64,000 bases of DNA from NCBI GenBank assembly GCA_029964075.1, contig CM057150.1, positions 4,255,717 through 4,319,716 on the forward strand. The letters are read 5' to 3'. The notes beneath the pieces were generated by a model, which was given only the letters and a program-made list of their open reading frames with translations, was not told the DNA's origin and did not search any database. This DNA is from Patiria pectinifera. Lineage: Eukaryota; Echinodermata; Asteroidea; Valvatida; Asterinidae. How positions within the stretch are numbered: the stretch's first letter is position 1; the number at the start of each line of letters is the position of its first letter. A program made the translations under genes and the position numbers. Below, one piece after another: positions 8,679 to 19,398 of the stretch.

Positions 8679-11658
8679 TTAATGATAAGTTTGAATTAAG
8701 ATTGATTTAAATAGTCGTTTAAAAGTGGAGAGATTGGTAGAAGCTTGCAGTTGTTTAGAGAACGAATTCCAGAGCTTGGGTCCCTTGTATTTAACCGTAT
8801 TTTGAGCAAGAGAGGTGCGACTGAATGGAATATAAAAATTAGAGGCTTGGCGAGTCCAATGAGAATGAATTTCACTTTTCTGGCTAAAAATACTATTAAT
8901 GGAAGATGGTAAAGTATTGTGAGAAGATTGATACATTAAAGACCCAAGCTGAACGTTATACATGTCATTAAGTTTTAAAGTTTTATGTTTTACAAAAAGG
9001 GATCAGTGTGTTCATAGTAGTCAGCAAAATTAATTACACGCAAGGCTTTTTTCTGTAATAGGAGTAGTCTGTTTAAATTTGTAGCAGAACTACTACCCCA
9101 AGCAAGTAAACCATAGTTAAGATGAGAGACAATTAGGGTATTATAAAGAGATTCCAGAACATTTAAAGGTAAAAAATGCTTGAGTTTGTTAATTACACCT
9201 ACGTTCCTTGCAATGATTTTACATAAATGATCAACATGATTTTTCCATGTAAGCCCTGAGTCAATTAACAAACCCAAAAATTTACAACAATCAGTTTTGA
9301 TAATTACAGAATCATCAATCATAATATTGCAGGGTAGTTCACTGACAGAGTTACTGAACAACATGTAGCTAGTTTTGGAAATATTTAAGGATAATTTATT
9401 GAGTCTGAACCAGTTCGAAACAGATTTAAGTTCGGTGTTAACAGTGTCGGTGAGGTAATTGAGGTTGCTATGGGAAAAGAATAAATTAGAGTCATCAGCA
9501 AACAGAATAAAAGAGAGCAAGTTAGAGGACTTTGTAAAATCATTAATATATATTATAAAAAGCAAAGGTCCTAAAATTGAGCCTTGGGGTACTCCGTGTG
9601 TAAGAGAACTAGAGTTTGAATTAAAGCCATTAATAGACACATATTGGGTTCGGTTTGAGAGATAACTCCTAAACCACTCTAGGGAAGTTCCTCGAATGCC
9701 ATAGAAGGAAAGTTTATATAATAAGATTTCGTGGTCAATGGTATCGAACGCCTTAGAAAGGTCAAGGAATATCCCCAGAGTGTGTTTGGAGTCATCAATG
9801 GCATTAGACACTTTATTTATAAATTCAAGTAAAGCATGGGTTGTTGAATGTTTTTTGCGAAATCCAAATTGTGAATGAGTTAAAATGTTAAACTTATCTA
9901 GAAATTTTATAGTGCGGACATAAGTACATTTTTCAAAAATCTTTGAAAAGCATGACAGTAAAGAAATAGGTCTGTAGTTATTGACACAAGTAGGATCACC
10001 TTTTTTAAAAACTGGAATGACTTTGGCAATTTTTAGTTGAGAGGGAACAATACCAGTTCAAAAAGAAGAATTAATAATATGGGCAAGTGGTTTACATATT
10101 GCAGTAATACAACGTTTTAATATAAATGTGCTAACAAGGTCGTGTCCCGAGCTTTTTTTATTTTGCAAATTGTTAACAATGTCAATTATTTCATATTCAG
10201 TTGTCGGTGCAAGAAATAAAGAACTGGCGTTAGGATTTGTTAAGTAATCTTTAAAATTAACAGACGATTGTGTGTCCTGTATATTACTAGCGAGATTTGA
10301 GCCAATGTTGATAAAATAATCGTTAAAGCAATTGGCAATGTCAGCAGAATCATTGATCGATTTACCATCTGACATAATGCTATTAATGGTTTTGGAAGAT
10401 TTTTTGTTATTTAGAACAGAGTTAATTACTTGCCAAGTATTACGTAAATTATTCTTTTCCTGTTCGAACTGACGAGCATAATACATTTTCTTCGATGTAC
10501 GTAATAGGCTAATTAGATAATTTTTATATCTTGTGTATTTAGTTTTTCTTAGGATCGTTGGATTGGACAAATATTTATGATACAATTTGTTTTTTTTGGT
10601 AATTGATTTAAGTAGTGAAGAAGTGATCCAAGGTGAACTTGAGCTACGGTTGAATTTCTTTCGTTGATTGTGTTGGATTGGAGGAAAATTTTTTTCAAAC
10701 AAATAATTAAAGGAATTCATAAATGAAGTAAATGCAACCTCTGGATTATTACAGTTAAATACTTCATCCCAATCAGTGGCAAACAAGTCATCGTTAAATT
10801 GATTGAAGTTGCTGTCGGAAAAGCTACTCGTAAATGAGGAATATGCATTTCTGCTATTGGGGCCAGACGTGTCTGAGGACTGAATGAACATAAAGATTGG
10901 CAGGTGATCTGAAATATCGGTTACAATTATACCAGATTTGGGTGAAGGTAAAATATTTGAAAACATGTTATCTATGAGTGTAGCAGATGTATCAGTAATG
11001 CGAGTTGGCTTATTAATTAACGGGAGCAGAGAATGCGATGTTATTAGATTGATGAAAGATTGGGAGCAAGGGTTGGTATAATTTAATAAATTAATATTAA
11101 AATCACCTGAAATAATACACAATTTGTTTTGAAGAGCTACACGTGAACAAACATTTTGAAAAGTGTTCATAAATTCACCGTGATCAACGGAAGGTGCTTT
11201 ATATACCACCCCTGATATAATGTTTTTAGCTTTGGGAACAACCACTTCAATAAAAAGCGATTCAAGTGATTCATTCGAGACTTTGAGGTCTTCTCTTACA
11301 ATAAAATTCAAATCAGAAGAAACATAAAGAGCAACTCCTCCTCCAGCTTTAGTACCTTTTCTGTTGTTTACAATAAGTTCGTAGCCAGGCAAGATATAAT
11401 AACTTTGGGGATTAGTTTTTAACCACGTTTCAGACAGAGCAATAATGGAAAATTTATGATTTAATGACTTCAAAAGAACTTTAAGATTTTCAAATTTTTT
11501 TTGTAAACTCCTTATATTAATATGTAAAACTGAAACAAAGCTCTGGTTGATTTCCTGAGGGATTTGCTCGATGGAATGGTAGAGAGAAGGATTGGATACG
11601 TGAAATGGATTATTTAAATCAATATCATCATCATTAATTGGGAAATTAAAGGTTATTG
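8679..11658 (-). pseudogene. LINE ORF2: APE endonuclease and reverse transcriptase, one nonsense codon and one frameshift
   Basis: The frame is open from about 11658. Endonuclease motifs: SIIALSETWL (around 11440), IISGDFNINLL (around 11090) and ISDHLPIF (around 10900). Reverse transcriptase motifs: LDLSKAFDTIDHEILLYKL (around 9750), GVPQGSILGPLLFIIYINDF (around 9580) and the catalytic box FADDSNLF (around 9490). A TGA at 10058-10060 interrupts the otherwise continuous frame just before the RT domain. Near 8990 the frame shifts in a T run, and the C-terminal portion (KYKGPKLWNSF, typical of CR1-type LINEs) continues in another frame to 8679. Role: nicks the target and reverse-transcribes the element RNA. 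Confidence 0.92.
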
Positions 11659-11916
11659 ATCAAAAGACGAATTAAATTGTTGCTGGCTTGTAGTACATTT
11701 GAAAAACAGATCTGTATGGACGACAAGTACAAAACAATACATAATACACGTATGGATTGATAATTAGGTAAGTAAGTAAATATGGGCCACGGTACATTAT
11801 TAATACATAAAAATACGGGTTGACTTGTCAAATGACACTGCTACACTGGTTGGAAAAAAGATAATAATAGAGGCCACCAGATGTTTATAACAAAGGTTGT
11901 TAGACTGGCTGGGAAT
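11659..11916 (-). other. LINE spacer between ORF1 and ORF2
   Basis: About 260 bp between the ORF1 stop (11917) and the opening of the ORF2 frame. No coding signal recognised. Confidence 0.5.
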
Positions 11917-12578
11917 TTATGACTTGGCGATGTATTTTTGGCCACTGATATAGAGTTGACCATTACGGAAGATCGGTTTCTTGCCTTCTTGGAATGCCTT
12001 TCTCATGACATCTTTCAGGCTTCTCTTTTTTGCTGCATCAGCTGCTGGGAGGTCCTGGACCATGTAGATTCCACACTCTGCAAGAGCCTTTTTTCCTCGA
12101 AGGAGTACTGCTTGACGTTCAGGGCGATAAATGAACTTTGCCAGGATGTGACGAGGTTTGTCTGAAGATGACTTCGGAATCCGGCCGGAACGATGTGCAT
12201 TTTCAATCTCTGGTTCGAGATTGCATTTTTCCACCAGGATCTGCTTTATTTTCTCGTAGGGGTATGATGGGGACTCATCAACAACTTCCGGAATGCCTCC
12301 GAATCTAAGATTGTAACTTCTTGAGTACCGTTCCAAGCTCAACGTTACCTCCTCCAGTTGGGCAATTTTACGATCTGCCAGTTGCATCTTGGTAGTTACG
12401 TTGGCGAGGTTCGAAGAAAGTGACTTATTTTCAGCCTGAATCTCCTCTACCGTTTGAGAAGTAAAGGTGACGGATTTCTCTAGTTCATGATGTTTGTCTT
12501 CCATTTTGGTGATTCTCGACAGGAGAGACTTCTGGTTTGTGATGACTACGTCCAGTTTCTCTTGAATACCACTTGAAT
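11917..12578 (-). pseudogene. LINE ORF1, RNA-binding chaperone-like protein, N-terminally truncated
   Basis: The LINE-derived frame begins at the polymerase junction (about 12578) and ends at 11917, about 220 codons. It starts in a coiled coil (SLLSRITKMEDKHHELEK; heptads through KIAQLEEVTLSLERYSR), followed by an RRM-type core (YNLRFGGIPE) and a C-terminal domain with HRSGRIP and a strand-rich tail. This is the L1-like ORF1/Transposase_22 architecture, a trimeric RNA-binding chaperone of the ribonucleoprotein. The natural start is missing. The frame reads upstream into polymerase sequence by chance. Confidence 0.85.
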
Positions 12579-15500
12579 AGAGGTTGCTTTTGTTCGGAGT
12601 TGCGTGTTTTTGTCGATGTAAGATGCCATCCAAGGTGCTTGTTTAAATTGCAGCACTTTATGCACCTTTTTAAGTTTCAAGCCGAGTTTGAGATACAACT
12701 GCAACGTGACGTAGTGCAAAACATATTTTTGTTTAGGATTAAGGGTACACGTTAATTTTTGCACGTTGCTATTAGGTTCGGTATCTAATAATTCGTTTTG
12801 ATAATCAGACATCCATTCTTTTGGTATGACAATGTTTTCTGGCGCTAGGGGGTAATCGTTGTGCAGGTCGTGGAGATTGTCCGGGTAATCGAGGTCTACT
12901 TCGAAGCAGTAACCGGTGTTTGACGTTTTCCTGAGAGATAATATCTTGGACTCGGTAAACGTTTTTGTAGAGGCCCATTTAAAGTCTTTGTACGGCAGGT
13001 ATTGACTCATGGCCCAGCCGTACAGATTGTTTGCATCGAGGTAGGTGATGTAACTCGACGGCTCGTTTGGATTATGGTCGGGTAGGTATTTGTTGTTGGC
13101 TTTGTGGTATCTCATACCACCCACGCTCGAGATACCACCTCTTTTTGCCTTTTCAAAAAATAAATGTTTGTCTACGTCTTGTAATAGTTCGAGTTTAACT
13201 TTCGAGTGTTTTAACAAGGCATCCCACGACAATCCTGGTGCTGTGTAGTAATTAGCAGCATCTAACGCGTAGTTTGTAATACACGTTTGCCTAAAGTTTT
13301 CAAATACGCAAGCCAGTAATAACGTATCGGTATGACGTACAAATCGTGATATTCCCCCATGTTTGTAACTTTAAACTCGTTCCACGTCAGTTTAGCTCTG
13401 TCGTAGTCCTCTCGCGATATATTTTCGTCTTTTAGGCTGCTGTAAAATTGTTCGATGGGGGGTAGGCTTTTCTCTTGAAATCTGTCAAACGAGTCCATGT
13501 ATTCATATGGATAAACTCCTTTTTGTAACAACGAGTCGATGTTTTGACGATTAAAATGTTCTCTGAGTAGTTTAAACGACTCTCTTGGACAAGCTTTAGA
13601 TAATCTATCCAACGAAGACGCCATAAAATTAAACGAGTCTATAAATCGCATATTTCCGATCGAAAACAAAATATACTTTTCCGAATTTCTAGCGATAACT
13701 TGTATTTCCTTCTCGTCATCGTACTCTGAAATACTCTGCATGATCAAGTGAGCGTCGTAATTTTGCAGATTGTGAAAGACGACCGGTATGGGGGTAAAAC
13801 CTGGTTTAACTTGTAATTTTAGATTGCAGTAGGCGTGCGCGGCACCTCTATATCTACCCGTGACGTGGCAGTGATCTCTCACCTTTCTAAATTTGTTGAT
13901 TTTCTGTTTGCATTCGAGGCATTTAGACTCGGTAAATCCATTTTTGTTTTCGTACTGATGTTCTTTTATTTGTTTTTCTGTTTTTGGTATTTTGGGTTTC
14001 TGGCACTGACAGTTGCTCGAGTAATTGGGATAAATTGGTTTCTCGCAAATCCAACACGTGCTTGTTTTATCATGATGTTCTTTAGCTCGCTCGTTAAATT
14101 TCATGGGTTGGGTTTTTTTAAATATGCAATTTATGTCGCTTTGTATTTTTAACATTTTATTGACAAACTTTGATGCGGCATCTTTACCTCTATAAGTCTC
14201 TTGATACGCATTGGTGCCGTCGCATCTAACTACTACCAACGAGTAACCGCTTGCTTTGTGAATGTTTGTCTTTTGCGTGTTGTCCTTTTTATCGTCCGAG
14301 TTTTTTTCTAAGATCGATTCAAAGTCGGCGTAAACTACAAACGGTGCTTTTTGTTTAAACCTGTAGTTTTTAAATTCTAATATTGGCACATCGTTTTCGT
14401 CGACTATCAACTCGTTATTTACATATTTTCGCTTAGCGGTAGGAAATACAATCTTTGACGGATGTGTATCTATACCATTACAATCGGTCAAGTGTCTATC
14501 TAAATTTACTTGCGTTCTATAATGACACAGACACCTTCGACAAAAATATTTCTTACTTTTATGTTTTGTAACGTTGTAAATCAATCTCGACAAATTATTT
14601 ATCCAGCAGTAGTGATGCTTGTCGCCCTCAGAAAACAAAAACAGATCGATAGGGCGTGACTCTGGTTTATAGTTTTTAGACACGTATAAGGGATATATTT
14701 CCCCCTCATAACCGTATACGTTTATCGTTAAATTATTGTGTCTTTCTATCTTTGGTATCTGGTCGATCGGTGTTGGAAAGTCTACGCCTTTAAATTTGAG
14801 TCCGTCGTCTTTGGTGTAAATACTAGGTCTGTCTTTGCGAGGGCTATATTTGGGGTCGTTTTTTATGTTATTTTTTACTTTATCCGTATACAAGCCAAGA
14901 GTGGCTCTCAAACACCATCTCAAACACTCGTCGTCTTTGTTTTTAATGTTAATCATCGCCTGTTTTCTTTTGATATGTGGGGGTAGGTCTATGTAAGAAC
15001 TGCCCCTCACGGGGTTAAACCTGTTGATGTTGATATACAACGCCATTATCTTTTTTAAAACCCAACCCGATCCTTGATTCGTATACCTTTCATCCTGTTT
15101 AAATAGCTGGTCGATGTCTTCTTTTAAAACCTGTTTTATTTGACTTTGATTTAAAACGACTCTCTGATCGGTATAATGTGTAGCTTCGATCGTTTCTATC
15201 GTACCATCCGGTTTGGTTTTTTCGTATTTTATTTTGATTGTGAGCTCCATTTTTAAACCTCTTAGCTCTCTCAATTCTGACTTGATTTTATTTACTATTT
15301 GATCTTTGTGCGTATCAAAAAATCTGACTAAATCGTCGTTAAAAAGTCTAGGAATCAGTTCCCAGTTTCTAAAGTTGTTTCTAAATCTCCTCGTCGCTCT
15401 AAACTCAGCCTCTTGAAAATCCTCGGGTTGCCTAGAGTTTTGAATCGCCAAGAGTAAATCGTTTTTCAAAAATCGACCTTTATAACCCGACGGGTTATAT

Positions 15501-15724
15501 TCGAGATCATAATCGTCTACAATCTGTTTGAGCTCATGTAGCTTCTTTTTCCTCAAGTTTTTAAATTGAGCTTCGTATTTTTTTATCCCGTTGATGTAGA
15601 CTTTACGCGTAAGAGCAACATTTTGATTGTACGGTATATTATATCGCTGGACGTAATCACGCAGCGTTGCTTTATTCCATCTAGAAAATCCCTTAACGAT
15701 TGGCTTCATCTCATAAGTCACCAT
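12579..15724 (-). pseudogene. Polinton DNA polymerase B, N-terminal and exonuclease part
   Basis: ATG 15724 opens an 820-codon frame. In order: a helical, basic N-terminal region; a Cys-rich finger CRRCLCHYRTQVNLDRH (about residue 395); exonuclease motif I FVVYADFESIL (about 460); a four-Cys/His endonuclease VII-like zinc module with CWICEKP, CLECK, RDHCHVTGRYRGAAH and YCNLKL (about 555-630); and exonuclease motif II VVFHNLQNYDAHLIMQ (about 650). This is the usual Polinton layout, with an HNH/endoVII insert inside the exonuclease domain. The frame breaks near 13262-13285. Polymerase sequence resumes in another frame (SWDALLKHSK) and runs through motif A to 12579, where the LINE begins. The family copies the element by protein-primed synthesis. 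Confidence 0.9.
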
Positions 15725-16045
15725 TTATTATATAGTAATATAATATTTATTTTTTAATTTTTTTTGAAGATGAGGTCATTATTTTTGGATTTATAAGCAA
15801 TCAGACTCGCCGGCTGTACAGAGAGAGATATTGAGCTGGTTTTGGCCGATTCCGAGACTGAGATATTGGGAGGGCAAGGGAGGGGCGGGGGCAGATATCA
15901 TGGGAGAGAGGGGGCAGAGATTAAGGGGAGGGGTGGGGCTAGGGGGCGTGGCTAGGGGGCGTGGCCAGTGGGTGGGGCTATGGGCGAGATTATTGGGGAG
16001 AAGGGGGCAAAAAATGGGATTTGTCGCCGTACCCTCCCCCTTCTA
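15725..16045. other. Polinton right edge and G-rich tract
   Basis: 15725-15790 is AT-rich and follows the polymerase start; the Polinton terminus should lie here or slightly beyond, but I could not define an inverted repeat. From about 15868 to 15990 the plus strand is dominated by runs of three to five G (GGGAGGGCAAGGGAGGGG and GGGGCGTGGCTAGGGGGCG units), with strong G-quadruplex potential. No coding signal. Confidence 0.5.
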
Positions 16046-17168
16046 CTACTACTCGGGAGGTAACACACTGAGTATACAGTGTTAATACGTCGGTGAAGGG
16101 CAAAACCTAATATTGATAAAATTAGAAGTAAACCATAGAATTGCTATACTCCGTTGCTATTGATATACGATACGCCGTGCTTCGCGATATTATTTTCAAC
16201 AGCTTTCAAATTACACAGAGCCTGCAGTATTGCAAGAATTGTGTTTTTGTCTCCCCTTCGTTCAATGTATTTTTTAATTTTCTTTTCAGACGGGTTCACG
16301 GTATTTGTGAATAATCCTAGAGTCAACAGGGTTCAGAACAAATATTTGAACAATCTTCAAAAAAAATGTGCGAGTCCTCATCCATTATGGGAGGGGGGGT
16401 GGGGGGACACGTTTCATTTGATGTATGCAAAATAAATATAGAGATGTTTGTTTGTTTGTTTTTTTTTAATTTTTTTTTTTGGGGGGGGGGGCTGGAGGGG
16501 GTCAGGAGCCCAAAATAGGGGCTGTCGGAAATTATAACCAAACAATTAGAAAGGGATACCCTAAAGCGCCCTCAAATGGATAACTTGTGAGCAACGACTT
16601 CCACGAAGCGACAGTTTTCGCCTCGTCCCCATCCCATCAGATATTACCGAAATCGTTTTTGTTTTTGTAAACATTTGGCGCCATGTTGTATGGGCTGTCA
16701 CAAAAGCAACAGATTTTCCCCAAAAAAATGCATATTAACACGCTCATGTAAAAAAAGAGGCAGTTTTATTAAGTATTTGGTATCATTTGGACATTTTGTA
16801 TTTTAAACAATCGAAATATATGCCGTGAATAACGTTTTTTGCGACTTTGGCCTTCCATAGTTTGCCAACCCGTATAGTTGGCAACGGGTTGGCAACGAAA
16901 AGTCCATTGGCTGTATTGAAAAAGCGCAAGTAATCGCGAGCGCTAATGCGTGACATTTGCTCATTGCAATTTTTCAACTTACACTGTGTACAATTACTAT
17001 TGTCTTCATTCGCATGTGAGGGACGCGCTCGAGCGTGTGAGCGCACGTTGGAAGTGACATTCACCTTTACTATATGCTATGTCTTTCAAAATATGATGGT
17101 ATACATGTAGTTGTAAACGGAGCTCGTACAGTTCCTAAAGATTAGCGCTTTTTGACTTATGACTATAG
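16046..17168 (+). repeat. Paralogous copy of UGT intron 4 (partial)
   Basis: Blocks match intron 4 of the complete UGT gene in the same order: 16046-16300 with about 28440-28690, 16480-16870 with about 28705-29125, and 16868-17168 with about 30120-30475. The stretch 29130-30120 is missing here. The first block starts in the tail of the tRNA-derived SINE (CTGAGTATACAGTGTT). The match runs up to the splice acceptor of the orphan exon, so intron and exon were duplicated together. Confidence 0.82.
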
Positions 17169-17451
17169 ATATCGCGAGAGGGCGAAACACATCTCACGCC
17201 TGCTCCGCGACGATCCACTCATCCCGTCCGAGAAAGCAGCCCACTGGATCGCCCACGTGGGCAAGTACGGCGGGGAGTACTTGCGCCCTCGTGCGGCCGA
17301 CCTCAGCTGGATCCAGTACCACCTGCTGGACGTGTACGCCTTCCTGGCCGCCATTTTGTTTGGCGTGCTTGGTGTGTTGCTACTAGGCTGCAAGGGTATT
17401 CTATGGCTGGCGTGCCACAATCGTAGGCAACAGAAGACAAAAATTAACTAG
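17169..17451 (+). CDS. Orphan terminal exon of a second UDP-glucuronosyltransferase
   Basis: Acceptor ...CTATAG precedes 17169; the exon is 283 bp with the same phase as exon 5 of the complete gene and ends at TAG 17449-17451. It encodes [20 protein letters not shown], the conserved [13 protein letters not shown] block, one membrane anchor ([19 protein letters not shown]) and a basic cytoplasmic tail ending KTKIN, which fits a KxKxx ER-retrieval signal. It differs from the downstream copy at 9 of 93 residues and is fully open. No other UGT exons lie between the Polinton and this exon. It is either the last exon of an upstream gene whose other exons lie left of the window, or a partial duplicate. 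Confidence 0.85.
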
Positions 17452-19120
17452 AGGAATTAATGCATCTAGAACAATTCACAGCTTCAAAATTAACGCACAT
17501 AGGGATAGAATTGCCTTTTATGACGATTGGGAGATAATGACAGTTTGTAATTCTAATTAAAATGAAGTACGGAGGAATTAGCTGTTGTGTGGGGTTTTCG
17601 TTTTTGTTATATGTTTTGTTTAGCAACGTTGAGTGTTTAAAAAAATATTTATGATTCATGTAAAAATTATAGTTATCAAGAATCCAACTGTGCAGATAGT
17701 TTTCTTAGTTGCAATTAAATTTTTAGAATGTATTGAGAATACTTTATATTTTACGAAACTAAATGAATCTCCCACATCTTAACGGTAGAGGTCCGTAATG
17801 GGTAGTCCGTGAGTGGGGTTCGCATCCCTTACCGTAGAAACAAAGTTTCCCTGTCTTTTTTCTTGTTATAAAAAGTCTTTTTGTGTTCTAACTGCATGCC
17901 TTTTTGACTCTTTCCTTTGTGTGTAAAACGCTATTTAATATCAAATGTTATAATAAGTAAAGTCTTGTTTGCATTACTAAATTGTGGGGGAAAAAATTGT
18001 GAAATCCTTAATTGTTTCAATTTGAAGAAATCGTGTATACCTATAACTATTAAAATTGTTTACATTCACTGTTGGGAAGAAAATCTGATATTGTGCTCAA
18101 TCTCAATGCAATTATTTCGTGGATGCCTCATTTCTTGGCATGTACTTCTGGTTTATCTGGTCCTCGGAATTAAGTGAGTGACATCGGACAAAGTTTTCCC
18201 CAACACTAGTCTCGCATTCTTTATACTATGGATGGCCTACTTTCAAAAGTGCGGGTCTGTACGAATACGTCGCTGTTATTGTAAGTGAGCAAGTAAAAAC
18301 ACAACTTGAAAGACAAACACTACCTGTGTTATTGAATTGATCCCTACATAAGCCTTGAAATAACTGATGTTACTGTATGAGTGACATGTTTCTCCTAGAC
18401 TTGAGGCCAAGTCTGACGGTTGTGATTTGTCTATTGCCGCCCGCAATATCTTCTTGTGCATGTGCGCCGTTGAGGAAGCCTGCATTCGGGGGATGTCGTT
18501 TTCTTGATCGGTTTACGTTTAACAATTGTTGACTGCTGTGATGTAGGATATGACGTTTAGAACACCCTCGGGCATATGCCTCAAAGCACCCAAGGCGAAC
18601 CCCTCGGGTGTTTGAATCGTCGTATCCCACATCACAGCAGCTGCAGCTGCAGTCCACAATTGTTTTGTAAGTTTTACCTCTGTCTTGGATTCTTCGGATT
18701 TTGATGTAAAAAAATCTCGAAAACAAACAGCAGTAAACACAACAATTTTAATCATGACAATCCGAACGTCAACTCACAAGCATGTCGCGCGCTCGAAACA
18801 GCTGATCGTCTGCTAGTTCGCTGCTCCCACTCATGTGTGAAAACATGGTAAAAATAGCATCGGTACCAACGATACAAGCGTTTCACACCGTACGTACCGA
18901 ACGTAAGTGATATCCCACAGGGAGTGTGCCATGACTTTATATAAACTTACTACGTGCCATGACGTTATATAAACTTAATACGTCATCGTACAAGGCCAAT
19001 GAAAATACAGTAACTGTATTCAAGACAGAGGTATAACAATTCTCTTTCTTTTCGTAAAATGTTCATTAGAACATTACACTCAGTGGAATAACCAAAGAAA
19101 TTCGAAAATATAACAGGCCT
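17452..19120. other. Non-coding region with one long hairpin
   Basis: No gene recognised. The only structure that stands out is an inverted repeat at about 18533-18640, with arms starting CTGCTGTGATGT and ending ACATCACAGCAG and complementary for roughly 45-50 bp apart from scattered mismatches. A weak tRNA B-box-like string (GGGGTTCGCATCCC) near 17815 is not supported by a foldable tRNA. Confidence 0.45.
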
Positions 19121-19123
19121 ATA

Positions 19124-19395
19124 TAGGCCATCAGCCTCTGTCCAAAATTTTGGCCACCGGTATCAAATGAGGGGAATAATCGTCATAGCGATTTTTGGCA
19201 AGGTATGCACCTCCAGAGTTGGAAAATTTGTGATAGCATTGCATCGATGGCAGCTTTTTGGGTGTTATCACCTTTTTTTCAAAATGTCCATCAAAATGCT
19301 TTTTACCACTCTAAGGGCGGTATGCCTTACGCATGCGCACTATAATCATTTATGCCCTGATTTGATACTGGCCAAACCCCCAGGCTGATGGCCTA
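19124..19395. mobile_element. MITE, 272 bp, ATA target duplication
   Basis: Imperfect terminal inverted repeats of about 45 bp: left TAGGCCATCAGCCTCTG, right CAGGCTGATGGCCTA; both arms also share a TATCAAAT(G/C)AGGG block. ATA flanks both ends (19121-19123 and 19396-19398). No coding capacity, so non-autonomous. Confidence 0.75.
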
Positions 19396-19398
19396 ATA

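Larger units (their letters stand above)
8219..12578 (-). mobile_element. Nearly complete 5'-truncated CR1/L2-like non-LTR retrotransposon (LINE)
   Basis: Minus-strand element of about 4.36 kb inserted in the Polinton polymerase. It has ORF1 (coiled coil plus RNA-binding domain), ORF2 (APE endonuclease plus reverse transcriptase, no RNase H), and a 3' UTR ending in a short tandem tail with ATGAACCTTGAACCT units rather than poly(A). APE endonuclease, lack of RNase H and a microsatellite-like tail place it in the Jockey/CR1/L2 group; the precise clade (CR1, L2, Crack or Daphne) was not determined. The 5' end begins inside the ORF1 coiled coil, the usual sign of incomplete target-primed reverse transcription. 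ORF2 has just one nonsense codon and one frameshift, so the copy is young. Confidence 0.92.
1..15740. mobile_element. Decayed Polinton/Maverick element (left end outside window)
   Basis: A block of virus-like genes without introns: DDE integrase, protein-primed type family B DNA polymerase, major capsid protein and FtsK/HerA-type ATPase remnants, and several small proteins typical of Polintons. Integrase plus polymerase plus capsid/ATPase is the defining Polinton gene set. Most genes carry frameshifts, the capsid and ATPase genes are fused by a deletion, and a LINE splits the polymerase, so this copy is dead. I did not find the adenovirus-type cysteine protease or a clear minor capsid gene. 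The right end must lie between the polymerase start at 15724 and about 16045, where sequence homologous to a UGT intron begins. Terminal inverted repeats could not be identified. Confidence 0.93.

Noticed and set aside
10058..10060. End of LINE ORF2 endonuclease as a separate protein
   Set aside because: The same frame continues without interruption into the reverse transcriptase after a single TGA, so this is a nonsense mutation.
17770..17845. Possible tRNA gene with GGGGTTCGCATCCC
   Set aside because: No acceptor or anticodon stem could be paired.
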